Assembly (NCBI GenBank): GCA_023053685.1
Contig: JALIGW010000005.1
Location: 51,697,742-51,761,741 of the forward strand
Source: Diadophis punctatus similis
Lineage: Eukaryota > Chordata > Lepidosauria > Squamata > Dipsadidae
Direction of reading: 5' to 3'
DNA: 64,000 bases
Positions 1-10,304 of this stretch are shown here, piece after piece. The notes under the pieces were generated by a model, which was not told where the DNA came from, searched no databases, and was given only the letters and a program-made list of their open reading frames with translations. The number at the start of each line of letters is the position of its first letter. Position 1 is the stretch's first letter. The translations under genes and the position numbers were made by a program.

Positions 1-2290
1 CAGGGGCGTACTTGGCCTGGCGACAGCGAACACAAGACGTCACATAGGCCTGGACGTCATCACGGAGTCGGGGCCACCAAAAAGTCCGAGCCACCAGGTT
101 CAGAGTCTTGAAAAGGCCGAAGTGGCCAGCCGCAGGGCTGTCGTGGCACTGCTGCAGGATCAGGCCACGGAGCGGACCGGCAGGAACGTAGAGCAGGTCC
201 CGGAAACGGAGGAGGTCGTCCGAAAACGTCCAAGGGGACTCAGGCCCTATCTCCTGCCTCCGTTGTGCCGCGTAGGCGTCGTGTCGCTGCGCCTCCCGGA
301 TCTGTCCTCGGAGGTCCACGGGATCCTGGGTAGCTGCAAAGGACTCGACGGGCAGGACCGTCCGGGGTGGCAGCGGTTCCTGGGCTTGGGCGTATTCCGG
401 CTTGCGGGACAACGCGTCCGCCTGCTGATTCCGGCCACTCGGGATGTACGTAATGCGAAAATTGAAGCGGGAGAAAAAGAACGACCAGCGTATCTGGCGC
501 TGGTTGAGCTTCCTGGCCGTCTGCAAGTACTCCAGGTTCTTATGGTCTGTGCGCACCTCCACTTGATGACGAGCCCCCTCGAGGTGGTGCCGCCAGGTCT
601 CGAAAGCCGCCTTGATGGCCAGCAACTCCTTCTCCCAGATCGTATAATTGCGCTCCGACGAGGTTAATTTCCGGGAATAATAAGCGCAAGGGAAGAGATG
701 GCCGCCATCTTCCCGGGTCTGGAGCAAGTCGGCGCCCACGGCAATGTCGGACGCGTCCGCCTCCACAACAAAAGGGCGGTGAGGGTCTGGGTGCTTGAGG
801 ATCGGCTCCTGCATGAAGGCATCCGTGAGGATCTTGAACGCCTCCTGTTCGGAATCGCCCCACCGGAAAGGGACTTGTTTCTGCAGGAGTCGAGTGAGAG
901 GCGCGGTCAGAGTGGCGAACCCCGGGATGAAGGTCCTATAATAATTTGCGAACCCCAGGAGTCGCTGAACGTCCTTCACCCGGCGCGGGGGTTGCCAGGT
1001 TTTCAGGGCCTCGACCTTGCCCCGGTCCATGGCGATGCCTTCTGGCGAAATCCGATGGCCCAGGAAATCCACAGTCGTCTGAAAAAACTGGCATTTCTCT
1101 AATTTCGCGTATAGCTGGTGGTCTCTCAACCGCTGCAGGACTTGACGGATATGTTGGATGTGGCTGCTCCGGGACGTAGAATAAATCATAATATCGTCCA
1201 GGTACACGACAACGAACTGGTCCAGCAAATCTCTAAAGATGTCGTTCATGAAATGCTGGAACACAGCCGGAGCGTTGGTCAAGCCGAACGGCATGACCGT
1301 ATACTCAAAATGACCGTAGCGGGTTCCGAACGCCGTCTTCCACTCGTCCCCCTCACGAACACGCACCAAATTGTAAGCGCCACGTAAGTCCAATTTGGTG
1401 AAGATGGTCGCCGAGCGGAGGCGTTCCATCAACTCCGGGATGAGGGGCAACGGGTACCGGTTACGCACTGTGATGGCATTCAACTTGCGATAATCGCAGC
1501 ACAGGCGCAAGTCCCCGGTTTTCTTCTTGACGAAGAGGACGGGGGCAGACAAGGGCGATGAGGAGGGTCGGATGAAACCCCTGGCCAGGTTTTTATCGAT
1601 AAAGTCCTGCAGTGCGGCCAGTTCGGGTTCTGACATGGAATAGAGGCGGCCCACAGGGAGCGGAGCGTTGGGAATCAGATCCACAGGGCAATCGTAGGGC
1701 CGGTGCGGGGGCAACTGGTCCGCCTCCTTTTCGCTAAACACATCAGCGAAGTCTGCAAACTCAGCTGGGAGTGAAATGTCCGGAGGGTCAGGTACCGCGC
1801 CCGCACAAACCTGGCGCGTATGGTCCACACACTGGAGACTCGGGAAGGCAATGAAGTTCTGGGACCATACAACCTGAGGGTTGTGGGTGCGCAGCCACGC
1901 CAGTCCGAGAACCAAAGGGAAATGGAGTCCCGACGTCACGTAAAACTGGATGGCCTCCTCGTGCCGTCCAATGCAAAGGCGCACCGGCTGCGTGATGGCC
2001 TTAATCGGACCGGACAGCAACACCCGGCCATCGATTGTTTCCACCCTCATCGGCGGGTCCACGGGGCACAGGGGAACGGCAAGATGCTGGGCGAACGCCT
2101 CGTCAATGAAATTGGTGGTTGCCCCGGAGTCCACCAAAGCGTGTGCGGAGACGCCGCGGTCCCGGTGGTCAATAAAGACCTTGGTGTCCAAGAGCAGATG
2201 CCGCGGAGGACCGGGATCCACGTCAGCTGAGCCGGAGTCCTTCGGTGTGCATGCCCGACCCAGCGTCTCCGCTAGGCCGGGCGCTGGCCG
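1..2290 (-). CDS. Pro-Pol of Sushi-like Gypsy element (partial)
   Basis: Reading the minus strand in one frame gives, in order: an aspartic protease active site (VDSGATTNFID, near 2140-2105), RT with MPFGLTNAP (near 1290) and catalytic YLDD (near 1195), RNase H (DASD... then TDHKNL and ADALSRKP around 760-410), and the integrase zinc finger ending in CVRCRQ at the window edge. The protease, RT and integrase codons that I placed all fall in the same frame, and I met no stop in the segments I translated, so about 760 codons may still be open. The frame is -1 relative to the C-terminal part of gag, as expected for programmed frameshifting. The integrase core lies off-window. Confidence 0.85.
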
Positions 2291-3227
2291 TTTCCCGACG
2301 GCGATGGCTGGGACGGTGGAGCAGGACCAGAAGCGGTGGGCCCCCGACCCTTCCTAGGGCACGAGCGAGCGAAATGGCCCGGGTCGCCGCAATACAAACA
2401 CAACCCCCCTGCCCTGCGTCTGTCCTTTTCCGCGCCGGTCAAGCGGGGCCGAACAGCGCCAAGGTCCATAGGCTCGTCACGGGGAGCCGGGGCCGACGGA
2501 AGTCCACGGGGAACAGGAGGTGCCTGAGCAGCGCGACGTGGAGCCAGAACAGCGGGGACATCAGGTGGCGCGAGAGGCGCCGGAGCAGCACGGCGTGCGT
2601 TCCTCGCTTGCAACCGGGCATCAATTTTCAAGCAGAGCCGCACCAGTTCTTGGGTGGTTGCAGGAATGTCCACACGTGCCAGCTCATCCTGGATGCTGTC
2701 TGCCAAGCCCTCCTGGAAGGCATCCAACAACGCTGCCTCATTCCAGGCCGAGTCTTGGCTGAGGAGACGGAACTCACTGATGTATTCCCTGAGTGGTCTC
2801 CGGCTTGCCTCAGCTGCCTTAATTGCCTGCACGCTGTCTGGGCCTTAATTGGATCCGCGAACATCTCCTCCAAATGAGTGCAGAAACGCCCAAAGTCCTG
2901 GAGGAGGGGACTGTTCTGGACCAGTAGAGGGGTGGCCCAACGTGCTGCATTTCCAGACAGCAGGCTAATTACAAACCCCACCTTGTCCCGGTCGTGGGGG
3001 AAATCCTCTGGCCTCAGAGACATGAACAACTGGCACTGGCCCAGGAACGCCGGGAACATAGCCTCGTCACCATGGAACTTATCCGGCATGGCTATCGGGC
3101 AGCATGTCCGTTGGGCTGGGGCCAACGCAGGAGCAGCTGCCAACTGATTTTGCTGCCTTGTTAACTGAGCGTTCATGATTGCCAGCTGCTGCCGAAGTTG
3201 AGCATTCTCGTCCTGAAGCTGCTCCAT
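2272..3227 (-). pseudogene. Gag of Sushi-like Gypsy element, frameshifted
   Basis: The start codon at 3227 opens a Gag with an N-terminal glutamine-rich coiled coil followed by the capsid-like region (PDKFHGDEAMFPAFLGQC). Near 2800-2830 the reading frame breaks: the capsid continues in another frame (REYISEFRLLSQDSAWNEA) and runs to a CCHC zinc knuckle (CLYCGDPGHFARSCP, near 2400) before stopping at 2272. Gag packages the RNA in the virus-like particle. A single indel therefore disables this copy's Gag while the downstream pol looks open. The Gag fold resembles the RTL/PEG10 family by sequence style. Confidence 0.82.
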
Positions 3228-3273
3228 GATGCAATCTGGGCTTGTGTGTGGTCAGTTTGGGCTGAGAACAAAC

Positions 3274-3950
3274 TGTTGTGACCCAGCACCGCAACCCCCC
3301 AGAAACACACACACACAGTCGTTGGGAGGCAAACAAAAAGGTTCCTTTTACTAATAAAGTTTCTTAGTAAAACTCAGAGGGTTTAGAAGTCCAAAACAAC
3401 ACAAACGGAAAGTCTTCAGGAATAAGGTTCTTTGGGTTACGTGAGGGTTAAATAGCACACAGACAAAAGTTCAAAGCAAGACTCATTAATTCTTATCTGA
3501 ACAACTTGGCTGGCTTCCCGGAATAAAGCTGGCAGAAGCTGGTGATAAGATTCCCAAACAGACGTAGAAACGAAACTCTGGATATGCTGCGGTCAGTGAA
3601 TTGTTGTTCTCAGCAATGAGCACTAATTACCATGGCCTAATATAGCCACTGAAGGGCGTGGCCCAATTAGCCCTCACTGCTTCCTCCTATTGGACCGACG
3701 CTTACTCAGCCAGTCCTGTCTTCTGGCTGCTCTGCGTGCTCTGGCATTCAGCATGAGTTCTTCATCTCCTGATGAAGAACTCTGCTGCGCAGGTGCAGAA
3801 GGTCCTGGGAGATCGTCCTGCTCTGGCACCGAGTCCTCATCACCAGCCGTCTCTGGTGCCAGGCACATAGGCTGGTACTGCTGCACCATGAGCGGCTCCG
3901 CGTCCTCCGGATCCTCCAGACTCGGCGCCGGACGCGGCCAAGGCACAACA
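3274..3950 (-). repeat. LTR of the Sushi-like Gypsy element
   Basis: The LTR boundaries are marked by short inverted ends, TGTTGTG at 3274 and CACAACA ending at 3950, giving 677 bp. It sits directly upstream of gag in the element's orientation, so it is the 5' LTR. Open frames inside it (for example 3674-4045) are chance. The expected target duplication would start with GAAAT at 3951, but the matching copy is outside the window. I could not recognise a tRNA primer-binding site just inside the LTR. Confidence 0.75.
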
Positions 3951-4371
3951 GAAATGCTCTTCCACTTGCACACAGGTTTCAATTGCCAGTTGTTTCTGTT
4001 ACAACTGCGTAGGCAAATCCTACATTGAATTGACCATGTATACATACTTAGAAATGTTAATACTCATTAATATTATTTATTTTTATTGCTCAGGTGTACA
4101 AAAACAACAAATGGCAATATAAAAATTGCCATCACAGATTTATTTTAAAGTGAAGTGCCATTATCTGCCAAGCCCAAATTTGCTTTACTCTGGAGAGACA
4201 TGTTACTCACAAAATCCATCAGCATCTATAAAATATTGCTTGAACCTTAAAGGATTGGGATATACTTAACGTTTTAAATAAAGTAGCTTGGCAATTTAAT
4301 ACAAAAATGTGTTTTAAAAAACTGAAAAAAGCACAGCAAAAATACTTGGAAAGAATTCTTTCAGAGTGCAT

Positions 4372-4767
4372 ACAGATAGTCTTTTGTCTTACGACCAAAA
4401 TTGAGCCTAAAATTTCTGTTGTTGCTAAGTGAAACATTTGTTAAGTGAGTTTTGCCCCATTTTACACTGTTGTTAAATGAATCCCTCCACTTATTAAGTT
4501 AGGGACGTGGTTGTTAAGTGAATCTGGCTTCACTTAACCAAATTCTGGCTTTGTTTGTCAGAATTTCGCAAAAGGTGATCACTCATCCCTGGACACTGCC
4601 ACTGTCGTAAATGTGAGTCAGTTGCCAAGCATCTGAATTTGATCACGTGACCCATGGGATACTGCAATGGTCGTAAGTATGAAAAAAGGTCATAAGTCAC
4701 TTTTTTCAGTGCCGTTTTAACTTCAAACGGTCACTAAACAAACTGTTGTATGTTGAAGACTACCTAT
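4372..4767. mobile_element. Tigger/pogo-like MITE, family 1
   Basis: About 400-bp non-autonomous element with inverted ends of the form CAGRTAGTCCTCRACTTACRA and a body rich in GTTAAGTGA. The same family occurs about eight times in the window (near 8.5, 13.2, 27.9, 31.6, 48.5, 51.2 and 61.0 kb). Flanking TA and the end sequence suggest the Tc1/mariner-pogo group; that assignment is inference. Confidence 0.7.
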
Positions 4768-4849
4768 ATGCTCCCTAGTTCAAAAATTAGTTTCACATTT
4801 TACTGGTGACTAAGGTATTTGTGGGATCCAATGCAAAGGAAGAAAGAAA

Positions 4850-4888
4850 GAATAAAGGAGCGAGAGAATAAAGGAGCGAGAGAATAAA
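4850..4888. repeat. 16-bp tandem repeat, about 2.5 units
   Basis: The unit GAATAAAGGAGCGAGA is repeated next to a GAAA-rich stretch, 20 bp downstream (on the minus strand) of a PLSCR copy A exon. Confidence 0.6.
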
Positions 4889-4909
4889 CTGAAAATAAGA
4901 GTAATATAC

Positions 4910-5001
4910 CTGGCTGAAATATTCCAATCCACGAGGGCATTTGGGGATCTGAGGTGGTGGCGGCATCCAGATGATGGGTGGAGGAGGTGGATTGGCTTGA
5001 A
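4910..5001 (-). CDS. PLSCR copy A, proline-rich exon ending in GLEYFSQ
   Basis: Minus-strand exon bounded by acceptor TTCTTAG (after 5001) and donor GTATAT. It encodes NPPPPPIIWMPPPPQIPKC followed by PRGLEYFSQ, the junction between the proline-rich tail and the scramblase domain in PLSCR1-type proteins. It starts in phase 1 and ends in phase 0 (92 bp), joining in frame to the 8107-8205 exon. The rest of copy A (calcium-binding segment, palmitoylation motif, membrane helix) would lie left of the window, beyond the Gypsy insertion at 1-3950. I saw no further exon between 3951 and 4909. Confidence 0.8.
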
Positions 5002-5223
5002 CTAAGAAAATTAGAGAGGATTTAAAAAAAAACCCAGACAACTATTTCAGATTGCTGAAAGCCTTATTCTAAAGACCTGTTGTATTCTAGATATACTTTG
5101 GCAGGGCCATTTCATAAGTATCAATGAAGCACAATATAATTCTACATTATATAAGTTACTGTTGATGCCAAGTGAACAATAAAGTTAAACCAGCTGCACT
5201 ACTGGGAAAACATGTATCTAGAA

Positions 5224-5359
5224 CAGTGTTTCCCAACCTTGACAACTTGAAGATGTCTGGACTTCAACTCCCAGAATTCCCCAGCCAGCATTCGCTGTCT
5301 GGGGAATTCTAGGAGTTGAAATCCAGACATCTTCAAGTTGCCAAGGTTGGGAAACACTG
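5224..5359. mobile_element. Palindromic hAT MITE, family 2
   Basis: Near-perfect palindrome, CAGTGTTTCCCAACCTTG ... CAAGGTTGGGAAACACTG, flanked by the exact 8-bp duplication ATCTAGAA (5216-5223 and 5360-5367). The 8-bp duplication and CAGTG ends are typical of hAT transposons. Four relatives are at 26472, 33935, 35794 and 55887. Confidence 0.9.
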
Positions 5360-5556
5360 ATCTAGAATGAAGTACTCAAACTTTTATTTCAACGAAGGGC
5401 AAAATATCCACTAGAGGGTGCAAAGGACTTGGTTGATGAAATTTGAAAGGAAATTTCAACAGAACTGCAACAAATATTTTCACAAATACCTTATTGTTGT
5501 CATATGTATTGGAGATCTCCAAAAGATTGACCTCTTTAGGGTTTAAATTAAATATA

Positions 5557-5792
5557 TATACCATTAAGTTGAGTTCAATTCCTAATGACTTCATAGACAT
5601 AACCATGACATTTACTTGGCAGCAATATCACAGTGGTTTCCCACTGACTTTTTCCGTGTTGGTTTTTCTTTTTCTGTTTCTCCTTTCTTGCCTAGCATAC
5701 AACTCTGATATTCCCACGTAGAGGAGTGTTCCATTCACATACTAACTAGGCATGACTCTGCTTAGCTTCGAGTACAAATGAAATCAGCCAGG
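5557..5792 (-). repeat. Old 5S rRNA-derived SINE
   Basis: The right part (5707-5792) is a decayed reverse complement of 5S rRNA: TACTAAC near 5740 and CTGCTTAGCTTCGAG near 5757 match the conserved internal promoter region. The left part resembles a SINE body of the kind that reads 'gacttcatagac ... ttggcagcaatatcacagtgg'. A 5S-headed SINE, perhaps related to 5S-Sauria SINEs, is the best reading. Not a functional 5S gene. Confidence 0.55.
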
Positions 5793-6553
5793 TAATGGCA
5801 CCAGCTGGAACATTTGAAAATCACTCAGAGTTTAATCAACAGAGATGTGCGATGCTTTGGCTTCAATTCCCAAAAGATGTTTTGGAGTGTGAACATAGCA
5901 CCTGTCTGCAATGCCTTAAAGCAATTACGTCTTTTCCTAGGATCACAATTCAGCAATTTTATAGAGATGCAGACAAGTGTAGTCATCGTGCCCCTGTGTC
6001 TTTCAACACACCATTCTATGATCCAGTTCAAAGCATTGCATAGCCCTACTGTGCACACATTCAAAATGTTGTCTTTCAGAAGCACCTCTCTTTGAAGCAC
6101 TAAACCAGTTATGCCTTGTTATGCAATTGCATCGAAACTATTCCTGTGCACAACTTATCTGGAGATAGTATTCTGCGTAAGTACTATCTTTGCATGCACA
6201 CAGAATAGCAAACCAGCAATTGCTTGAAAGCTTCAAAAGGAGGTACTATGTCAATCTAATACTTTGCATAGCCCCCAATAAGTGATTGTTATTTTTTTCT
6301 GAAAGATATTTAGTAGAGAAAGGATTCTTTGAAGTGCAGATTGACAAACATGCACTCTTTTTATCACTTTCTTAAAGTAGCTGTATTTTTCCTGGGCTCA
6401 CACAGTAGCTGCCCAATTCCAGGCAAAATGCATTTGAGATGAGGCTCTTACCATGGACCCATACCTGCTCTGAAGCACCTTATCATTCCCTGTTTGTGCC
6501 TCCTTAACTCAAACTCTCATTTTCCTAGGATCATACGGCTTCTTTAAGTAGGG
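5793..6553. other. Intron A sequence, nothing recognised
   Basis: AT-rich non-coding DNA between repeats in the last visible introns of PLSCR copy A; no convincing exon or repeat. Confidence 0.5.
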
Positions 6554-6561
6554 CCCTATAG

Positions 6562-7086
6562 CAGGGGTGGGTTCCTAATTTTTTTACTACCATTCTGTGG
6601 GCGTGGCTTATTTTGTGGGTGTGGCTTGCCAGCCATGTGACCAGGTGGGTGTGGCTTCTCGGACTGCTGAAGGGAGAGGAACTGAAATAGGTCCTGCTGC
6701 CCATTCCCCCTCCCCTCAGCAGCTCGAGAAGCCTCAAACGTGCGAAAATGCCTAGGATCATCACCGTGGGTTCGTGGCTTCTCAGACTGCTGAAGGGAGG
6801 GGAATGGAGATAGCTCCTGCCGCCCATTCTTTCAGCGTCTCATGCGCTCCGTCAACCATCCTCCCCTGCCTGGACTCACTGTGGGGTAGGAAGGCAGCGC
6901 ATGAGCAGTGCCGGAAACTCGGCTTCTGGGCATGCGCAAAAGAAATTTTTAAAAAATATATTAATTTTTTTTTAAAAAAATGGCTGCACCCAGGCACCAG
7001 CAACCGACCGCACCGGTACTGTGACATCACCAACAGGCCACTACCGGTGCTATAGAGTGGACCGCACTGGTAGGAACCCACCACTG
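6562..7086. mobile_element. hAT MITE, family 3 (GGGTGGGTTCC ends)
   Basis: Ends CAGGGGTGGGTTCC and GGAACCCACCACTG, flanked by the perfect 8-bp duplication CCCTATAG (6554-6561 and 7087-7094). The interior contains a duplicated 'ggcttctcrgactgctgaaggga' block. Relatives are at 32418 and 62267. Confidence 0.88.
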
Positions 7087-7094
7087 CCCTATAG

Positions 7095-7690
7095 GGGTAA
7101 CATCTGTGTCTACCTTGCTCTAAAGATATGAAATGCAATTCACCCCTATTATTTGTGACTATAAATTTTAAGCAAGAAGGTTTATTACTTCCTGGGGTGG
7201 AGATCAGTCACTCTTTATGTTTAAAGCTGTAGCTTAACATGGATCTGTCAGGTAAAAAGTATCTTTACATTTCTGAACAGATCAAGGATCTGGCTAAGGC
7301 TTCCTGGATTTTAGAAGTTGGTGGAATGGTTTGGAATATGTGATAGGTTTACCACCTTGTTCTTCTTTTTAATTTGTCCCTATTTGGTTTCATTGTTTGT
7401 TACTTCTTATTATACTGTTCCTATATGGTGGCCAGAATCAGACATATCAAATTGAATCAAATAAATGAAGTTCCCAATGTTTCCAAGTATACTAGGAAAC
7501 ATAGCTAAGTAACAAAAACATCTATTCACCTGAGTTTTTTAGAGCAAGAATTATCTCTCAGCTTATGGTCTTAAGGGACTGAAGTAAGTATAAAATGACT
7601 ATAGAAAAAGCATGGAAGAATGAACGTATTTTTATTTTATATAAACTACATTCTGTATGCCATTATTATCAATTACAATAGAATAAGATA
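7095..7690. other. Intron A sequence, nothing recognised
   Basis: AT-rich sequence with scattered stops in all frames; no exon or repeat that I can name. Confidence 0.45.
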
Positions 7691-7693
7691 CTA

Positions 7694-7880
7694 TAGCAAT
7701 AGCACTTAGACTTATATTCTGCTCCATAGTGCTTTAAAGCACTCTTTGAGTGTGCTTTATGTCAGCATATTGCCCCCAAAAATTCTCATTTTACCAACCT
7801 CAGAAGGATGGAAGGCTCAGTCAACCTTAAGCTGATCAGGATCCAACTCCTGGTTGTGGATAGACCATGGTGACCTTCCT
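7694..7880 (-). repeat. tRNA-derived SINE, family 1, partial and old
   Basis: Minus-strand copy of the SINE whose tail reads AAGTGCTATTGCTATTGC. The 3' half (TATTGCCCCC, GGATGGAAGGCT...) is readable, the tRNA-like head is lost or decayed. Better copies are at 20297, 49414 and 54977. Confidence 0.75.
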
Positions 7881-8106
7881 AGAATAGCTCAGATCACTAC
7901 AATTTGTTTCTTTGAAATATGACTACATTCTGTAAATTTACAGTGTAGGACAAATAATATACAATAGTACAATACCCAGATTCCTTCAATGACTTACAAT
8001 TTTATGGTTTTTAAAAAAACTTATTTGAAATAGAAACTGTCCTGTTACTTTATTTTTGTTAACTCACCGAATTCTGATCAGTGACTATAATAAAGATTAC
8101 TATTAC

Positions 8107-8205
8107 CTGGAAAGGCTGGTCCATATTGAGGATATTGGACTTGTGGAAGTGAATAAGCTGGGCCTGAATATTCTGGAGGTGCTGATGTGGGTTTAGTTTC
8201 ATTTG
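8107..8205 (-). CDS. PLSCR copy A, proline-rich exon
   Basis: Minus-strand exon of 99 bp with acceptor TCTTCTCCCAG and donor GTAATA, phase 1 at both ends. It encodes NETKPTSAPPEYSGPAYSLP and continues with QVQYPQYGPAFP, the tyrosine/proline-rich tail found at the N terminus of PLSCR1-like scramblases. PPEY fits the PPxY motif that binds WW domains in this family. It joins in frame to the start-codon exon at 9117-9146 and to the exon at 4910-5001. Confidence 0.78.
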
Positions 8206-8496
8206 CTGGGAGAAGAGAAAGGCGTGCAGATATGCAGTATTACATATATGCCTTGCATAAATTACAAATTTCATTTTATGCCGTATTTTCCTGCAAGTAT
8301 ATGTATATCAGATTGAATTGTGCTGGTGTTTTAAGGGTTATTTTGAATGAATCCATTCATGAATATATAGAAATGAAATAAAAATATGCATTACATGACC
8401 AAACATGTAAAATAAAATGAAAATGTTTATCATTGAAAATGTTTATCAGTATATAAACAGTTCTTTTAAACATGCTAATCTATTGCATTATTCATA

Positions 8497-8836
8497 CAGC
8501 TACTCCTTGTTCAACTATGGCATGGACTGTCAACTCCATTGTTAAGTGATACCCACATAAAGCACAATGTCACATGGTTGTGCCAACTTACAATGACAGT
8601 TCCAGCAGTTCCAGTTGGTGTTAAGACAAATCCTGCATGGTCACAGCATCCTGCAATCATAAGATTGCCATTTGCAACCCATCTGCTGCCTTTTTCATTT
8701 ACTTGGCTTCTTGGAAGCTGGCACTGACTGTTAAAAATGGTCATCGTGTGACTGTGGGATGTGTGACATTGTAGTTGTGAGATGGCTACCAAGCACCAAA
8801 TTGTCATCATATGACATTCGTGCTTTAACTATCTCA

Positions 8837-8838
<2 letters not shown>
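8497..8838. mobile_element. Diverged family 1 (Tigger-like) MITE
   Basis: Begins 'acagctactccttgttcaacta' and has the same body order as the family 1 MITE, but much diverged. The right end runs into a GT microsatellite. Confidence 0.45.

Positions 8839-8890
<52 letters not shown>
8839..8890. repeat. (GT)n microsatellite
   Basis: About 25 uninterrupted GT units. Confidence 0.95.
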
Positions 8891-8891
<1 letters not shown>

Positions 8892-9002
8892 CATTTCAGG
8901 TAACAAAGTTATTTTTCCAGTCTGAAAACTGTACAGTGCCTCTGCAGACATCCCTGGCTTTACTAAAGAAATAAAATTGTTGTTTATATTCATTTGTAAA
9001 CT

Positions 9003-9062
9003 TGAGCACTTAATTAATTTAATTTAATTTAATAGATTTGTATGCCGCCCAGCTCCCGAGGG
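9003..9062 (-). repeat. L2-type LINE 3' end fragment
   Basis: On the minus strand it reads 'gctgggcggcatacaaat' then an ATTAAATT tail, the characteristic L2/CR1-group 3' terminus also seen at 22050-22090. Confidence 0.6.
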
Positions 9063-9116
9063 ACTTCCCATATCATTCTCTCACATATATACAGACATAT
9101 AACAGATGTTACTTAC

Positions 9117-9146
9117 ACATTTCCATCATCTCTTATTTCGTCTTAT
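9117..9146 (-). CDS. PLSCR copy A, start-codon exon
   Basis: Short exon with acceptor TTTTTTCAG and consensus donor GTAAGTAAC. Translation can start at 9129 (ATG ATG GAA ATG T), leaving phase 1, which fits the phase-1 start of the 8107-8205 exon (T+CA gives Ser). A tiny start-codon exon with the same phase exists in copy B (49031-49064), which strengthens the call. Which of the tandem ATGs is used cannot be told. Confidence 0.65.
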
Positions 9147-9371
9147 CTGAAAAAACAAGGCATTCTTTTTATAATGTAAACACATTGTTTCAGATTCTTC
9201 AGTTTGCTTTTTGAGTTCATAGATAAAACTAAAGAGAGTGGGTTTACTAAACTTTATAAAGAAATCAATGTAGGCTTTAAAAAGACATAAGTAATCTGTA
9301 AATAAAATCAAATATGACCTTTGAAAAAAATTCTAATGTGATATATTTTTAGTAAATATGGACAAGACTAC

Positions 9372-10299
9372 TGTCAGCCTCCACATTGCCTGCTTGCTTT
9401 GGCTGCCATAGAAACGGGGGGGAGGAGGAGGGAAGGTTAGGTATTTGGGAGGGGGGTAGCTGCACTGGAGAGGTCTCTTCTTGTGTCTGATTAGGGGCCT
9501 AGGGAGGAAAGTTCTCATCACATACAGCCAGGCTAGATGGACTTGTTTACAGCCTGATCAAGGTCAACGCCTTTAACAGACCAGATGTGGAAGCCCAACC
9601 AGCATGTGTGCCCACCTGACATCTTGGATCATTGGGATTGGATGATTTGCCCAGGGGTATGTGCAAAGTAACCCTTGAATAACAAGGATATGCACATGGA
9701 AACGTTTATGAGAGTAGTTATGAATAATTATTCAGCCACACACAGATACACTAACTTAAGTTAAAGTCTACTTTAAGAAATAGCACAATTCAATAAACAG
9801 TCCAGGTCATACACGTAATAGTCAGAATAACAGTCCAAAGAATATCCAATTACAAAGCCTTCTTACCAGTTGTCTTTGTCATGCACAGTAAACAAAGATA
9901 TCAAGGTATAAACACAGCTTAGATACAACAGAGAACAGAATGTCAAAGAAAAACATTTCAGAGACAAATAAGCTATGATCTCTAGCTCCCTCTTATGGTA
10001 ACTTGCAACACAATCAACCAATCAGAAATAGCATACAGTTAAAGCTACATACATCAACACAGTTAAACCTACAAACATACATTGTTTATATATTGCCAAC
10101 CCAACAGATTGGACAGAGTCCTAACAGGGGTTATGAGGGGAGGGTTTTGGGATTATTTCTATATGCATATACGTGCCTTTTGCCTCAGATCTTGCTTTCA
10201 TTTTGTCGTTATCAGTTCTTGTCTAATAAAAGTACTATTCTCTATCAATATGGAGTTGGGGTCTTTCTTTCCTGGACTTTGAACAGAACACACCTGACA
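9372..10299 (+). mobile_element. Solo LTR of an endogenous retrovirus-like element
   Basis: TGTCAGCC at 9372 and ACACCTGACA ending at 10299 form inverted LTR ends and are flanked by the exact 5-bp duplication ACTAC (9367-9371 and 10300-10304). A polyadenylation signal AATAAA sits near 10224, giving plus orientation. No internal coding region is present, so it is a solo LTR. A second LTR-like insertion seems to sit inside it (9721-10126). Confidence 0.68.
9721..10126 (-). repeat. Possible nested LTR
   Basis: Reading the minus strand, the block starts TGTTAGGACTCTGTCC, has TATATAAAC about 35 bp in, and ends ATTATTCA. TG...CA ends and a TATA-like box suggest an LTR, but I found no clear target duplication, so the borders are uncertain. 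Confidence 0.35.
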
Positions 10300-10304
10300 A
10301 CTAC

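Larger units (their letters stand above)
1..3950 (-). mobile_element. Sushi-like Ty3/Gypsy LTR retrotransposon, 5' part
   Basis: The element lies on the minus strand: 5' LTR (3950-3274), short leader, gag (3227-2272), then protease, reverse transcriptase, RNase H and the start of integrase, which is cut by the window edge. The domain order protease-RT-RNase H-integrase is that of Ty3/Gypsy. The Gag with one CCHC knuckle and a pol placed in the -1 frame recall Sushi-type vertebrate elements, the group from which mammalian RTL/PEG10 genes were domesticated. GC content is clearly higher than in surrounding intron DNA, which suggests a fairly recent arrival. The 3' LTR and right-hand target duplication lie outside the window. 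The clade name is by motif resemblance only. Confidence 0.88.

Noticed and set aside
122..1387. Plus-strand frames over the Gypsy pol region
   Set aside because: They are antisense to a clear minus-strand protease-RT-RNase H-integrase reading frame.
3674..4045. 123-codon minus-strand frame
   Set aside because: Lies inside the LTR and runs across its border into flanking DNA; no domain; GC-rich sequence gives chance frames.
5707..5792. 5S rRNA gene
   Set aside because: Strongly decayed match and fused to SINE-like sequence.
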